The position numbers were made by a program, and so were the translations under genes. From Sulfurovum sp. (GTDB lineage Bacteria > Campylobacterota > Campylobacteria > Campylobacterales > Sulfurovaceae): a DNA stretch of 64,000 bases. The first letter of the stretch is position 1. Every line of letters starts with the position of its first letter. This document shows positions 24,741 to 33,710 of this stretch, in pieces. The notes below the pieces were generated by a model, which saw only the letters and a list, made by a program, of their open reading frames with translations, did no database searches and was not told where the DNA came from. The stretch is from assembly GCA_027063305.1 (NCBI GenBank), contig JAMORY010000032.1:20052-84051 (forward strand), read 5' to 3'.

Positions 24741-26371
24741 TAGTCAAACAAATTCCTAAAAAACAAGCAGGTAAAGGCTCATTTGGAGGTCTTGCCGATT
24801 ACATCTTGGATAAAGCCAATGGCGGAGAAAAAGTCGATTGGATAGAAGCTAGCAATCTACCTTTTGAAGATATAGACAGCAATATTGCTTTTGTCCAGGA
24901 AGTACAAAAAATGAATGCCACAGCAAAGGGAGATCAAGTATTGCATTTTGTTTTTAGTTTCCAAGAGGGAGAGATCCCTAGCAGAGAAGTACAACATGAT
25001 ATAGAGGGTGAGTTTATCCGCACTCTTGGACTGGAAGATCATCATAGGATCTCTGTAGCTCATAACAATACCAATAACTATCATGTGCATGTAGCGGTTA
25101 ATATGATACACCCTGAGACGCATACGCTTGTAGATCCATATAGAAGTAAAATGAAACTCCAGAAAAAGGCAGCAGAATTGGAAGTAAAACATAAACTTCA
25201 AACCGATAACCACATACCAAACTATATCCTTGAAGAGCAAGGCATTAAAAAAGCTGCTGCCACCTCTCCTACTCCAGAAAAAATCAAAAGCCAAGAAATC
25301 CACTCTGGAGTAGATAGCCTTTTAACTTGGATCAAGGAGGAAGCCTTAGAGGACATCAAAGAGGTACTCAAAGATCCTAAATCATCCCTGGAGGATTTAC
25401 ACCAGGTATTAGCAGATTACAATCTGGAGATCAAGCCTAGAGGTAACGGTATTGTCATTGCAGACAAGACCAGGAAACTATTTGTAAAAGCCTCCGATGT
25501 TCACAGAGACTTATCCAAAGGTAAGCTTACTAAGAGGTTTGGAGAGTTCAAAACCTCTAAAATTACTACCACTCCAAAAAAGAAATTCGGCAGACCAGTA
25601 AACGAGTATTGGAAACGATACCAGGAACTATCTACACAGAAGAGATCCACCAAAATAGAAGAGTTACGACTTGAAAAGTTAGCAAGAGAGACACTTAGAA
25701 AACAGATCAAAGAGAAATATGCAGCACGGATCCAAAAGATCCAAGCAGATCCTCTTATCAATAAACGACACAAAGCAGAGGCAAGAAAAAAAGTCTATGC
25801 ACAGCGTAAGGCAGAATTGGCAGCACTTACCAAGACATTTAGTGAAAAGCGTACAGAGATCTACTCCAGGACCAAACAGACATCCTACAAAGAGTACCTA
25901 ATGGAATTGGCACTCTCTGGAGATGAGGGAGCATTAAAAGAACTCCGAAAACAGAAACAAGAGATCAAGCCAGATGATAAGGTACTGATGCACCCTAAGA
26001 AAAAAGTATCACACTCCATCTTTAAGAGTTTCATATCCAAGATTACCAAACAGGGTAATGCAGTTTATGAAGTTGGTAAAAACTCAACTGTAACGGATAA
26101 GGGAGATCATCTTAAACTCTCTTTGGAATCCAAGAGTGATGAGGCAATGCTACAAGCCCTTAAAATGGCGGTAGCCAAGTATGGTAATACTTTGGATATT
26201 CAAGGCAATCTTGAATTTAAAAAGCGTGTACTCATGGTAACTCAAAAATACGAGCTAAAAGTGAACTTTGCAGATCCGCAGATGCAGAAGATCAAGAGTG
26301 AGATGCAGAAACAGACTCAAACACAAAATACAAACAAAACCAAAAACTCTAAGAAAGGAATATCAAGATAA
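24737..26371 (+). CDS. traI: TraI-type MOBP relaxase with C-terminal LPD7-like domain
   Basis: A 544-aa protein. Tyr22 in GGLADYILDK is at the place of the nicking tyrosine (Tyr22 of RP4 TraI). The metal-binding histidines are in HNNTNNYHVHVAVNMIHP with H109, H116 and H118, again matching the RP4 layout. The middle is a basic coiled-coil region (residues about 270-390). The last part (MLQALKMAVAKYGNTLDIQGNLEFKKRVLMVTQKYELKVNFADPQMQ) has the LPD7 pattern. It nicks oriT and pilots the strand to the recipient. No coupling protein gene accompanies it. Confidence 0.9.
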   Translation: MIVKQIPKKQAGKGSFGGLADYILDKANGGEKVDWIEASNLPFEDIDSNIAFVQEVQKMNATAKGDQVLHFVFSFQEGEIPSREVQHDIEGEFIRTLGLEDHHRISVAHNNTNNYHVHVAVNMIHPETHTLVDPYRSKMKLQKKAAELEVKHKLQTDNHIPNYILEEQGIKKAAATSPTPEKIKSQEIHSGVDSLLTWIKEEALEDIKEVLKDPKSSLEDLHQVLADYNLEIKPRGNGIVIADKTRKLFVKASDVHRDLSKGKLTKRFGEFKTSKITTTPKKKFGRPVNEYWKRYQELSTQKRSTKIEELRLEKLARETLRKQIKEKYAARIQKIQADPLINKRHKAEARKKVYAQRKAELAALTKTFSEKRTEIYSRTKQTSYKEYLMELALSGDEGALKELRKQKQEIKPDDKVLMHPKKKVSHSIFKSFISKITKQGNAVYEVGKNSTVTDKGDHLKLSLESKSDEAMLQALKMAVAKYGNTLDIQGNLEFKKRVLMVTQKYELKVNFADPQMQKIKSEMQKQTQTQNTNKTKNSKKGISR

Positions 26372-26604
26372 TGCTACTAGATAGAATAGATCAAAAACTC
26401 GATGAAATATTACAGATCCACAGAAGCCTACCTACATGGATACCTTTATCACAACAGTATGCAGAAGAGTGTGGCTATAAAACTATAGATGGTTTGCGTA
26501 AATGGTGCTATAACAACCTGCCTCCAGAGCTATTTGAAAAACATGGAAAAAACTGGTTTATCCATGTATCAGCTCTTCATTTGGTAAAGAGAAAGGTAGT
26601 ATAA
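26371..26604 (+). CDS. Small protein before the integrase (possible excisionase)
   Basis: A 77-aa protein whose ATG overlaps the relaxase stop (TAATG). An N-terminal helix (LDRIDQKLDEILQIHRS) is followed by WIPLSQQYAEECGYKTIDGLRKWCYNNLPPELFEKHGKNWFIHVSALHLVKRK, which has the form of a helix-turn-helix with a wing. Its place directly before the integrase and its size suggest an excisionase or directionality factor; this is inference. Confidence 0.5.
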   Translation: MLLDRIDQKLDEILQIHRSLPTWIPLSQQYAEECGYKTIDGLRKWCYNNLPPELFEKHGKNWFIHVSALHLVKRKVV

Positions 26605-26611
26605 TGTGTAC

Positions 26612-26624
26612 GCCAACAGCTAAC
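26612..26624. repeat. 13-bp arm inverted to 9531-9543
   Basis: GCCAACAGCTAAC lies 15 bases before the integrase start and is the exact reverse complement of a sequence near the left end. Confidence 0.6.
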
Positions 26625-26638
26625 GAAAGGAAACTAAG

Positions 26639-27697
26639 TTGGCAAGAGTAACCGTTAATAAGTTTAATATCATCATCCTTGATGATACAGTCAATGGCAA
26701 ACGCCATAGGCTTACTACAGGAAAAAAAGCAGATGATAGACTATTATCATGGTATAAAAAACATTCGGATGAAGAGTTTAAACGACTCTATGAACATAAG
26801 TTTGGAAGCATCTCCCAAAAGTTGATCTCTTTTAGAGAGTATGGAGAGTATATCTTAAAGATCTCGGATAATGATCGTTCAAAATTCTCTCAAAAAGAGG
26901 TTATGCAACAGTTTAATAAATTGTGTGAAACTTTTGGAGATATGGATCTTTCCCAGATAAGAGCAAGTCATATACTCAAATGGCAGAATGAGTCTGGTTT
27001 TGCTCCAAAGACGATACTCAATTATAGAGGTACGCTAAACCTTATTTTAAAGATGGCTCTTTATGACGAGATTATAGCAAAAAATCCTCTGGAGGTAGTA
27101 AAGCCGCCAAATAAACAGTATAAAGAAATATATGTATTCTCCCAGGAGGATATGAAAAAGCTTATCGATCATAGCGATGGGCAATTTAAAAATCTTTTGA
27201 TGTTTAATTTCTTTGCAGGGCTTAGAGGATCTGAAATCATAGCTTTAAAGTGGGAACATATCGACTTTAAATCTGAAACGATTACTATCGCTCAAAGAGT
27301 AAGACAAGGCGATGAAGATCAAACAAAGTCTAAAAGGGTGCGTATCATAGATATGCTACCACAAGCAAAAGAGGCATTAAAACGGCAGCAGTTACTTACT
27401 GGGCTAAAAAGTGAGTATGCTTTTGTTACACAATATGGGCAAAGATACAATACTGAAAACACTCTAACTAAAAAGCTAAAAGAGCTTTGCATAGAGTGTG
27501 GAATCCGTCCTGGTACGATGAAAACATTAAGAAAAAGTTGTAATACAATGCTTAAACAGTATGGTATGCCAACGGATTGGATTTTAGATCAATTAGGTCA
27601 TATTGAAGATGGTGTAAACAGAGAACACTACACAGGTAAAATCAAGCCTGATATGTCAAAAATTGGCAGAGTTTTGGCAGAGTTAAATTTTGGATAG
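26639..27697 (+). CDS. int: Tyrosine recombinase (integrase) of the element
   Basis: A 352-aa protein starting at TTG 26639, with AAAGGAAA upstream. It has an N-terminal SAM-like arm/core-binding region (EVMQQFNKLCETFGDMDLSQIRASHILKWQNESGFAPKTILNYRGTLNLIL) and the catalytic domain: Arg196 in GLRGSE, box II KTLR with Arg298, His321 in QLGH and the nucleophile Tyr331 in EHYTG. The usual box II histidine is Lys295 here, a known variation in some integrases. It should integrate at the tRNA-Ser 3' end 30 bp downstream. The gene points towards attR. Confidence 0.92.
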   Translation: MARVTVNKFNIIILDDTVNGKRHRLTTGKKADDRLLSWYKKHSDEEFKRLYEHKFGSISQKLISFREYGEYILKISDNDRSKFSQKEVMQQFNKLCETFGDMDLSQIRASHILKWQNESGFAPKTILNYRGTLNLILKMALYDEIIAKNPLEVVKPPNKQYKEIYVFSQEDMKKLIDHSDGQFKNLLMFNFFAGLRGSEIIALKWEHIDFKSETITIAQRVRQGDEDQTKSKRVRIIDMLPQAKEALKRQQLLTGLKSEYAFVTQYGQRYNTENTLTKKLKELCIECGIRPGTMKTLRKSCNTMLKQYGMPTDWILDQLGHIEDGVNREHYTGKIKPDMSKIGRVLAELNFG

Positions 27698-27726
27698 TCT
27701 TAAAATCCGTGTTTTAGGGGATTGTT

Positions 27727-27754
27727 ATGGCGGACAGTGAGGGATTCGAACCCT
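27727..27754 (-). repeat. attR: 28-bp repeat inside tRNA-Ser
   Basis: It is identical to 9455-9482 and covers the 3' part of the intact tRNA-Ser(GCT). Confidence 0.93.
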
Positions 27755-27818
27755 CGGTACCCTTACGAGTACGCATCCTTAGCAGGGATGTGGTTTCAGC
27801 CAACTCACCCAACTGTCC
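27728..27818 (-). tRNA. tRNA-Ser (anticodon GCT)
   Basis: On the minus strand the gene starts GGACAGT, which pairs with ACTGTCC at the 3' end, followed by discriminator G and encoded CCA (27730-27728). The anticodon arm CATCC-CTGCTAA-GGATG gives GCT. A long variable arm (GTACTCGTAAGGGTAC) is typical of Ser tRNAs, and the T-arm is GAGGG-TTCGAAT-CCCTC. The gene remains complete after integration of the element. Confidence 0.95.
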
Positions 27819-27967
27819 GCAAATGAAGGATGTAAAGCAAGTAATTTGTTTTACGGGGGGAATTATGCCTACTAGAAACTTAAATAAACTTTAAAATAGC
27901 TATCTTTTACTTTTTTTGTTCTCTTTTTTCTTCCAGGCTAGGTAATAGTGGGGTAATAATTGCGCGA

Positions 27968-27973
27968 TATAAT
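27968..27973 (+). promoter_or_regulatory. -10 box before the histidine kinase gene
   Basis: TATAAT, 41 bases before ATG 28015; no clear -35. GAGGGTAAAGAG supplies the ribosome site. Confidence 0.4.
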
Positions 27974-28014
27974 CGAAAATACTACGTATTATCTAACTTA
28001 TAGAGGGTAAAGAG

Positions 28015-30657
28015 ATGAGATTACTACGACATTCACTGGTTCTTACCATACTGATCCTGTTCACACTGCTTGGTTCCGCATTTTTTACATACCAGACTTT
28101 CGAACAGTTCCATAAACAACAGCAGATACGCCCTGGCATACATGCTTCCACATACCTCAAAGAGCTGTCTATACTGATCGATACCATTGACAATGAGGCA
28201 TTAGAGAGTGCATCATATCTCATACGCCGTACATCAACATCGATGCAGATGATGTTGGCCGCACGTGAGAAGACCGACCGTACACTGCTTTCACTCTATC
28301 GATCCATTGAAGGAGCGAAACATCTTCAGACACAAGCGGCACAACTGCAAAAAAGTGTCTCTAAACTACACCGCTCAAGAAGAGCGGTCGTTGCACTTCC
28401 AGATAGTGTCATACCTACTATGTTCGAACACTATTACATCGCTATCGATATGCCTTTGGTGCAGCACCTGGATACGATGCTGTTTACCTCTGCATTCGAC
28501 AAGGAAGCAGCGGAGATACGTCTTTATCAAAAGATACTCACACTTCGTATCAACACCGATTTCGAAACACTTATCGGCTATACGGCACTTGCATACAATA
28601 TGCCACTTAGCACCAAAGAGGTCGAGATACTCAAAGAGATCCAAAATAAAGAGACTCCACCACACTTTAAGAACTATATCGACGAGACCTCGGCGATCAT
28701 CCTCTCCTCTATCCTTGAAGAGAGTGATTTTAAAGACCTGACACGTACAGACAGAGCAGCACTGATCGAAGGTGCTTCAAGCGGTACCTACGGTCTGAAT
28801 GTCGTAACATGGCTTGAGAAGAACAAAAAGAAACAAGAGGCACTCGCGAAAGTTGAGAAGCAGCTCTATGAAATGATGAAAGAGAAAGAGAAGGAGCGTA
28901 CATACAATATCTATGTTCCTATGGCACTCTATGCCCTACTCTCTATCACACTTCTCTATACAGCGTTCAGGCTACTGCTCTTACGTGCAAAACAGATCAA
29001 GAACAAGAAGCTCTATGATGATACACGCAGGGATATCGAGCTTGTCTTTACTCCTGAGGAGCAAAAGAAACTTCATAGACTTATCGAGAGCGGGAATGTC
29101 GATATGATCTACAAGTTCCTGATACAGGCGATCAAGGATGCCAATCATACAAAAGATCTCTTCTTAGCCAATATGTCCCATGAGATACGCACCCCACTTA
29201 ACGGTATCGTCGGATTTACACAGCTTTTAAAAGAGACACGTCCTACAGAAGACCAAAAAGAGTTCATTGCCGTTATTGAGAAAAGTTCGACTCACCTGCT
29301 TAAGATCGTGAACGATATTTTAGATCTTGCGAAGATCAAAGCACAGAAGATCGAACTTGAATCCATTCCGTTCGATCCGCTAGACCAGTTTGAAAATGCG
29401 GTTGAGACCTATGCAGGGAAAGCCCTCAAAGAGAACATTGACCTAAATGTCTTTATCGATCCACACCTGCCTACTCCGCTTCTTGGCGATCCTACCAAGA
29501 TCTCACAGGTACTGGTAAACCTTATTAGCAATGCCATTAAGTTCACCCCTAAAAACGGAGAGGTCAGTGTAACCGTTGAGCGACGCAGTGAGAGCGACCA
29601 TGAGGTAGAGATCTATTTTGCCGTCTCCGATACCGGTATCGGTATCTCAAAAGAGCAGCGTCAAAAGATATTTCAAGCCTTCTCTCAAGCTGATGTATCG
29701 ACCAGCAGAAAATATGGAGGAACTGGACTGGGACTCTCCATTTCCGGTAAGCTTATTGAACTGATGGGTGGGAAACTCGGTATCCGCAGTATCGTCCATG
29801 AGGGATCGACGTTCTATTTTACGCTGAAACTTTCTAAAACAGCAGAAACCAAACCAAGAGAGTGTGAACGCTTCGATGGCGTACGCATCGGTATACTCGA
29901 TCCACATATGAACCATACCTATCTGCCAAACGATAACCTTGCCAAATATCTTGGCTATACCGGTGCACAGGTCGTTCACTATACCGACAATACACTGATG
30001 AGAGACCGTGAGGAGGATCATCTTCCACCGATACTCTTCATCGACCATAAGTTCAGACAGCGTGGAGGAGAGCTTGAAAAACTACTCACACTCGATAGCC
30101 GAATCATCCTTCTGACCACAAGTGACCAGAAGCGCAATTTGCAACGCTACCGCTCAGAGATCTCCAAGATACTCTATAAACCGGTAACGTTCCATAAGAC
30201 CATGCGTGCACTCAGCCAAAAAGAAGATACCGTCGAGAAACAACAAGAGGTAACATTCAGTGACCTGCATATCCTTGTTGCAGAAGACAACAGTATCAAC
30301 CAACAACTTATAGCAAGGGTACTCAACAATATCGGTGTCGATGTCACTATTGCCAATAACGGTGAAGAGGCATTGGAGCTTAGAAAAAAAGGTGAGTTCG
30401 ATATGATCTTCATGGATATCGAAATGCCTGTTATGGGAGGAATGGAAGCTACAGCAAAAATATTAGGGTATGAAAGAGAGGGGCAAAATAAGCATATACC
30501 TATCATCGCACTGACTGCCAATGCACTTAGTGGTGACAGAGCTAAATATCTGGGTGTGGGGATGGACGGCTATCTTGCCAAGCCGATCGACCTATCCGCA
30601 CTTCGGGAACTTCTTTTATCGTACTTTCCCGACAAAGAGCAAGGGGTACAGCTCTAG
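28015..30657 (+). CDS. Hybrid sensor histidine kinase with C-terminal receiver domains
   Basis: An 880-aa inner-membrane protein. Helix one (residues 7-25) and helix two (about 298-318) enclose an all-helical periplasmic sensor that may be NIT- or DAHL-like. HisKA follows with the phospho-accepting His389 in MSHEIRTPLNG. HATPase contains NAIKF, DTGIGIS and GGTGLGLS. A degenerate receiver-like domain (about 620-735) lacks an obvious phospho-Asp. A full receiver domain has Asp801 in IFMDIEMPVMGG and the conserved Lys in GYLAKPID. The signal is unknown and no separate regulator gene is adjacent, so output may pass through an HPt partner elsewhere. Confidence 0.9.
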   Translation: MRLLRHSLVLTILILFTLLGSAFFTYQTFEQFHKQQQIRPGIHASTYLKELSILIDTIDNEALESASYLIRRTSTSMQMMLAAREKTDRTLLSLYRSIEGAKHLQTQAAQLQKSVSKLHRSRRAVVALPDSVIPTMFEHYYIAIDMPLVQHLDTMLFTSAFDKEAAEIRLYQKILTLRINTDFETLIGYTALAYNMPLSTKEVEILKEIQNKETPPHFKNYIDETSAIILSSILEESDFKDLTRTDRAALIEGASSGTYGLNVVTWLEKNKKKQEALAKVEKQLYEMMKEKEKERTYNIYVPMALYALLSITLLYTAFRLLLLRAKQIKNKKLYDDTRRDIELVFTPEEQKKLHRLIESGNVDMIYKFLIQAIKDANHTKDLFLANMSHEIRTPLNGIVGFTQLLKETRPTEDQKEFIAVIEKSSTHLLKIVNDILDLAKIKAQKIELESIPFDPLDQFENAVETYAGKALKENIDLNVFIDPHLPTPLLGDPTKISQVLVNLISNAIKFTPKNGEVSVTVERRSESDHEVEIYFAVSDTGIGISKEQRQKIFQAFSQADVSTSRKYGGTGLGLSISGKLIELMGGKLGIRSIVHEGSTFYFTLKLSKTAETKPRECERFDGVRIGILDPHMNHTYLPNDNLAKYLGYTGAQVVHYTDNTLMRDREEDHLPPILFIDHKFRQRGGELEKLLTLDSRIILLTTSDQKRNLQRYRSEISKILYKPVTFHKTMRALSQKEDTVEKQQEVTFSDLHILVAEDNSINQQLIARVLNNIGVDVTIANNGEEALELRKKGEFDMIFMDIEMPVMGGMEATAKILGYEREGQNKHIPIIALTANALSGDRAKYLGVGMDGYLAKPIDLSALRELLLSYFPDKEQGVQL

Positions 30658-30660
30658 CCC

Positions 30661-32244
30661 CTACACATCGGTCGCGACCTTATAGGTCGGATCGTCCTCC
30701 TCATAGGTACAGAAAGGCCCTGCGATCTTGAGGGTCTTTTTACAATCCTCCGAAAGGTGTCTGAGCGTCAGCTTCTTACCTGCTTTACGATACTTCTCTG
30801 TCAACGCATCGATCGCTTCTGCACCCGATGAGTCCATTACCCTTGCATTTTTAAAGTCGATGACCACCTCTTCAGGATCGTTCTCTACATCGAACTGTTC
30901 ATTGAATGAAGTGACCGAACCGAAAAAGAGCGGACCGTCAAGCTCATAGACCTTCTTGTTCCCCTCCGTATGTGTACGTGCAAAGATACGCGCATGCTTC
31001 CATGCAAAGACAAGTGCGGAGATGATGATACCGGCAATAACCGCAACCGCAAGGTCTTCAAAGATGGTAATAACCGTTACTACGACCAATACGAACGCAT
31101 CGGACTTCGGCATATGCTTGATACGTTTGATCGAAGAGAACTCGAACGTCCCGATACTCACCATGAACATAATCCCCACCAATACCGCAATAGGAATAGC
31201 TGAGATGACATCGGAGAAACTCACGACAAGAGTGATGAGCAAGATAGCCGCAGTGAATGAAGAGAGCCTTCCAAGTCCACCGGAGGTGAAGTTGATGACC
31301 GACTGTCCTATCATCGCACACCCAGCCATACCGCCAAAGAGTCCTGCCGTGGTGTTACCCAGTCCAAGTGCGATACACTCTTTATTTCCGGAACCACGTT
31401 TACCGCCCATCTCATCAAGTACAGAAAGCGTAAGCAAAGACTCGATCAGCCCCACCAACGCCACAATGACCGCTGTAGGCAAAATGACCTTCAAGGACTC
31501 CCAACTAAAGAGCAGATGCCAATCAGGCATGACAAAGTGAGGGAAAGAGACGTTCGAGAGGTCTGCCATATCGCCTACGGTCTTGGTATCGATATGCCCG
31601 AAGTAGACCACCAAGGTGATCACAACGATCGCAACCAACCCAGCCGGCACGGCCTTGCTCAGCTTTGGCAAAAACTGCATGGTCAGCATGGTCGCTGCAA
31701 TGATGATATACATGACATAGTTCTCTTGGATACTCGCTTTAACGATCTCGATCCATGAGTGATACTGCTCCATATGTGAGGGTGCCAAGAACGGTAACTG
31801 AGCAAGTGCAATGACAATGGCAAGACCGTTGACGAACCCAAAAAGTGCCGGTTGCGGTACAAGACGGATGAACTTCCCCATCTTCAACAACCCGATAGCG
31901 ATCTGAATGAGCCCTGCAATGATCGAAGTGACCAGGATATAGTGCAAGACCATCATCGAGAGCGCTTCGGTATCAAGACCCGGATAGTGCTGTTTGACCC
32001 ACAACCCCAACGATACGAATACCACCGCAACCGAACCGGTCGCTCCCGAGATCATCCCCGGTTTACCACCCAGAATGGATGTGATAAGCCCAATGATAAA
32101 CGCCGCATAGAGTCCCACCACAGGAGAGACCCCTGCAATAAATGAAAACGCGATCGCTTCTGGCACCAATGCCACAGCGACCAACGCACCTGAGAGTATG
32201 TCGTTTTTAATATTCTGTCTGGAATATTTCTGTATATCGAACAA
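30661..32244 (-). CDS. SulP-family anion permease with STAS domain
   Basis: A 527-aa protein with about 10-12 membrane helices in the first 415 residues and a cytoplasmic STAS domain at about 425-520 (GPLFFGSVTSFNEQFD...VVIDFKNARVMDSSGAEAIDALTEKY). N-terminal SGALVAVALVPEAIAFSFIAG and the later NTTAGLFGGMAGCAMIGQSVINF are SulP signatures. Members carry sulfate, bicarbonate or other anions; the sequence does not decide which. It converges with the kinase gene, three bases apart. Confidence 0.9.
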   Translation of the reverse strand: MFDIQKYSRQNIKNDILSGALVAVALVPEAIAFSFIAGVSPVVGLYAAFIIGLITSILGGKPGMISGATGSVAVVFVSLGLWVKQHYPGLDTEALSMMVLHYILVTSIIAGLIQIAIGLLKMGKFIRLVPQPALFGFVNGLAIVIALAQLPFLAPSHMEQYHSWIEIVKASIQENYVMYIIIAATMLTMQFLPKLSKAVPAGLVAIVVITLVVYFGHIDTKTVGDMADLSNVSFPHFVMPDWHLLFSWESLKVILPTAVIVALVGLIESLLTLSVLDEMGGKRGSGNKECIALGLGNTTAGLFGGMAGCAMIGQSVINFTSGGLGRLSSFTAAILLITLVVSFSDVISAIPIAVLVGIMFMVSIGTFEFSSIKRIKHMPKSDAFVLVVVTVITIFEDLAVAVIAGIIISALVFAWKHARIFARTHTEGNKKVYELDGPLFFGSVTSFNEQFDVENDPEEVVIDFKNARVMDSSGAEAIDALTEKYRKAGKKLTLRHLSEDCKKTLKIAGPFCTYEEDDPTYKVATDV

Positions 32245-32361
32245 TGCCGTATCCTTATGAAAAAATTTCGGAATTTTACCATAATTGTCTATTATGGGGT
32301 TAATGGAGTGCTACTCCCCTAAAAAAGGGCATTTGTTAATCTTCCATAAACCCTCATCATT

Positions 32362-32367
32362 TATAAT
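32362..32367 (+). promoter_or_regulatory. -10 box for the DUF gene / sixA pair
   Basis: TATAAT about 35 bases upstream of the start at 32401. A GGAG/CTCC hairpin sits at about 32309-32325. Confidence 0.35.
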
Positions 32368-32400
32368 TTCTGTTTCCAAAACAGATAACAGGAGGGAATG

Positions 32401-32691
32401 ATGAAAAAAAAGAACAGAGCGCTTCACCTTGAGATCAGTGCTATCCTTCTGAAGTACGACCCTATGGACGTAGGCGCTGCCATCATTGAAGATGACGAGT
32501 ATGACCTTGAAGCGGCAACAATCCTCTCTCGCATCAGGGAGGTACACTCCAAAGAGGAACTGACTGACATCGTCTATGAGGAATTCCAGAGCTGGTATGG
32601 CAAGGATGCTGTGGGAGAGCGTGACCTTTATGAGAAGATGGCTTCCGAGATATGGGAAGTCTGGCACCGCTACAACAAGAGTGCGGCATGA
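32401..32691 (+). CDS. Small acidic conserved hypothetical protein
   Basis: About 96 aa; the second of two adjacent ATGs (32398, 32401) has the better spacing to GGAGGG. The sequence ISAILLKYDPMDVGAAIIEDDEYDLEAATILSRI...LTDIVYEEFQSWYG resembles the DUF1871 group of small helical proteins. It ends with an ATGA overlap with sixA, so the two are translated together. Function unknown. Confidence 0.65.
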   Translation: MKKKNRALHLEISAILLKYDPMDVGAAIIEDDEYDLEAATILSRIREVHSKEELTDIVYEEFQSWYGKDAVGERDLYEKMASEIWEVWHRYNKSAA

Positions 32692-33161
32692 AAAGGCTCT
32701 ACCTTGTCCGCCATGCCAAATCGAGCTGGAAGGATTTCACCCTTAACGACTTCGACAGACCCCTGAACAAACGCGGCAAGCGTGACGCACCCTTTATGGC
32801 ACAAAAACTCAAAGAGATGGGAGAGAAGCCCAACATCATCATCTCCTCACCTGCCAAACGCACCAAAAAGACAGCACAGCATTTCACCCGGACATTTGAT
32901 GTACCGCTCATCCTTGATGACCGTCTTTATGAAGCGTATACCAGTGATTTTGAAGCTGTACTCAAAGAAGCCTTTGAAAGGTATGAGAGTGTCATGCTGG
33001 TCTCTCACAACCCTGGTCTGACCATGTTCAATGACGAGATCTCTAACAAACCCATCTTCAACATTCCCACCACAGGCATCGTAACCATAGACATCAAAGA
33101 GCTTGACCCGTTCAAAGGGAAACAGCGCTTTTTTATTTACCCCAAACAGTACTATTCGTGA
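32688..33161 (+). CDS. sixA: SixA-like phosphohistidine phosphatase
   Basis: The start is ATG 32688 in the ATGA overlap (157 aa). The histidine-phosphatase signature LVRHAKSS has His9, Arg55-type residues occur in SSPAKRTKKTAQ, and the second histidine is in LVSHNPGL. SixA enzymes remove phosphate from phosphohistidine in signalling or phosphotransfer proteins. The end overlaps the convergent AmrA gene by 10 bp. Confidence 0.87.
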   Translation: MKRLYLVRHAKSSWKDFTLNDFDRPLNKRGKRDAPFMAQKLKEMGEKPNIIISSPAKRTKKTAQHFTRTFDVPLILDDRLYEAYTSDFEAVLKEAFERYESVMLVSHNPGLTMFNDEISNKPIFNIPTTGIVTIDIKELDPFKGKQRFFIYPKQYYS

Positions 33162-33709
33162 TACTCCTCCACCTGATAGACGAATATCTCAGGATGGTTC
33201 TCCAAACAGTTTCCCAGTAGCCCTGCCTTTTGGCACAGGTGGGCAAAAAAGTCTTCAAAGCGCGGCAGCTGCTCCCACACCTGCGGCAAAAAGGTCGCCT
33301 GATAGCCACCTAGTTTCAAAATGACCCCATCAACTCCCGGACGCACTTTCGCTTTGAGGTCTGCGACCGAACTGTAAGGTAGCGGCTTCGGTGGGGTAAG
33401 CAAAGAGACCTCGATGGTAACGGCATCGAACTCTTCGGGTGTAAGTGCATGAAAACGCGGATCACCGAATGCCGCACTCTTGGCATTTTTCACAATGTCA
33501 TCATAAAGAGGCTGATGTGCGATAATAGAACCGATACACCCGCGCAGCGCCCCGTTCTCTTTGGTGTTGAGCGTTACGAATGCCGCCCCCTCTTCATTTA
33601 GCCACGGGTTTTCTTCTCTGAGTCTCTCTTTGTCCACCCCGTACGCCATCCCCAACTCTTCGGCAATAGCGGCACGGGCAAGTTTTAGCAATACCTCTTT
33701 CTTATTCAT
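33152..33709 (-). CDS. amrA: AmmeMemoRadiSam system protein A (AMMECR1 domain)
   Basis: A 185-aa protein made of one AMMECR1 domain. The family block LRGCIGSI is present, followed by AAFGDPRFHALTPEEF and IEVSLLTPPKPL. It is the last gene of the three-gene AmmeMemoRadiSam set, one base after the MEMO1-like gene. The set is widespread, but its biochemical task is not settled. Confidence 0.93.
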   Translation of the reverse strand: MNKKEVLLKLARAAIAEELGMAYGVDKERLREENPWLNEEGAAFVTLNTKENGALRGCIGSIIAHQPLYDDIVKNAKSAAFGDPRFHALTPEEFDAVTIEVSLLTPPKPLPYSSVADLKAKVRPGVDGVILKLGGYQATFLPQVWEQLPRFEDFFAHLCQKAGLLGNCLENHPEIFVYQVEEYHE

Positions 33710-33710
33710 T

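Larger units (their letters stand above)
9455..27754. mobile_element. Integrated mobilizable element at tRNA-Ser(GCT)
   Basis: The boundaries are a 28-bp direct repeat of the tRNA-Ser 3' end (9455-9482 and 27727-27754). Inside are a tyrosine integrase beside the intact tRNA, an IncP-like relaxase with accessory protein, a partial set of tra/trb genes, a type II restriction-modification pair and unrecognised cargo. The DNA is clearly more A/T-rich than both flanks. No coupling protein and no TrbB/C/D/E/F/G/H/I are present, so I classify it as mobilizable (IME) rather than self-transmissible. Size is about 18.3 kb. Confidence 0.9.

Noticed and set aside
31852..32282. Plus-strand frames and a minus-strand frame over the SulP start
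   Set aside because: Charged, domain-free shadows of the SulP gene.
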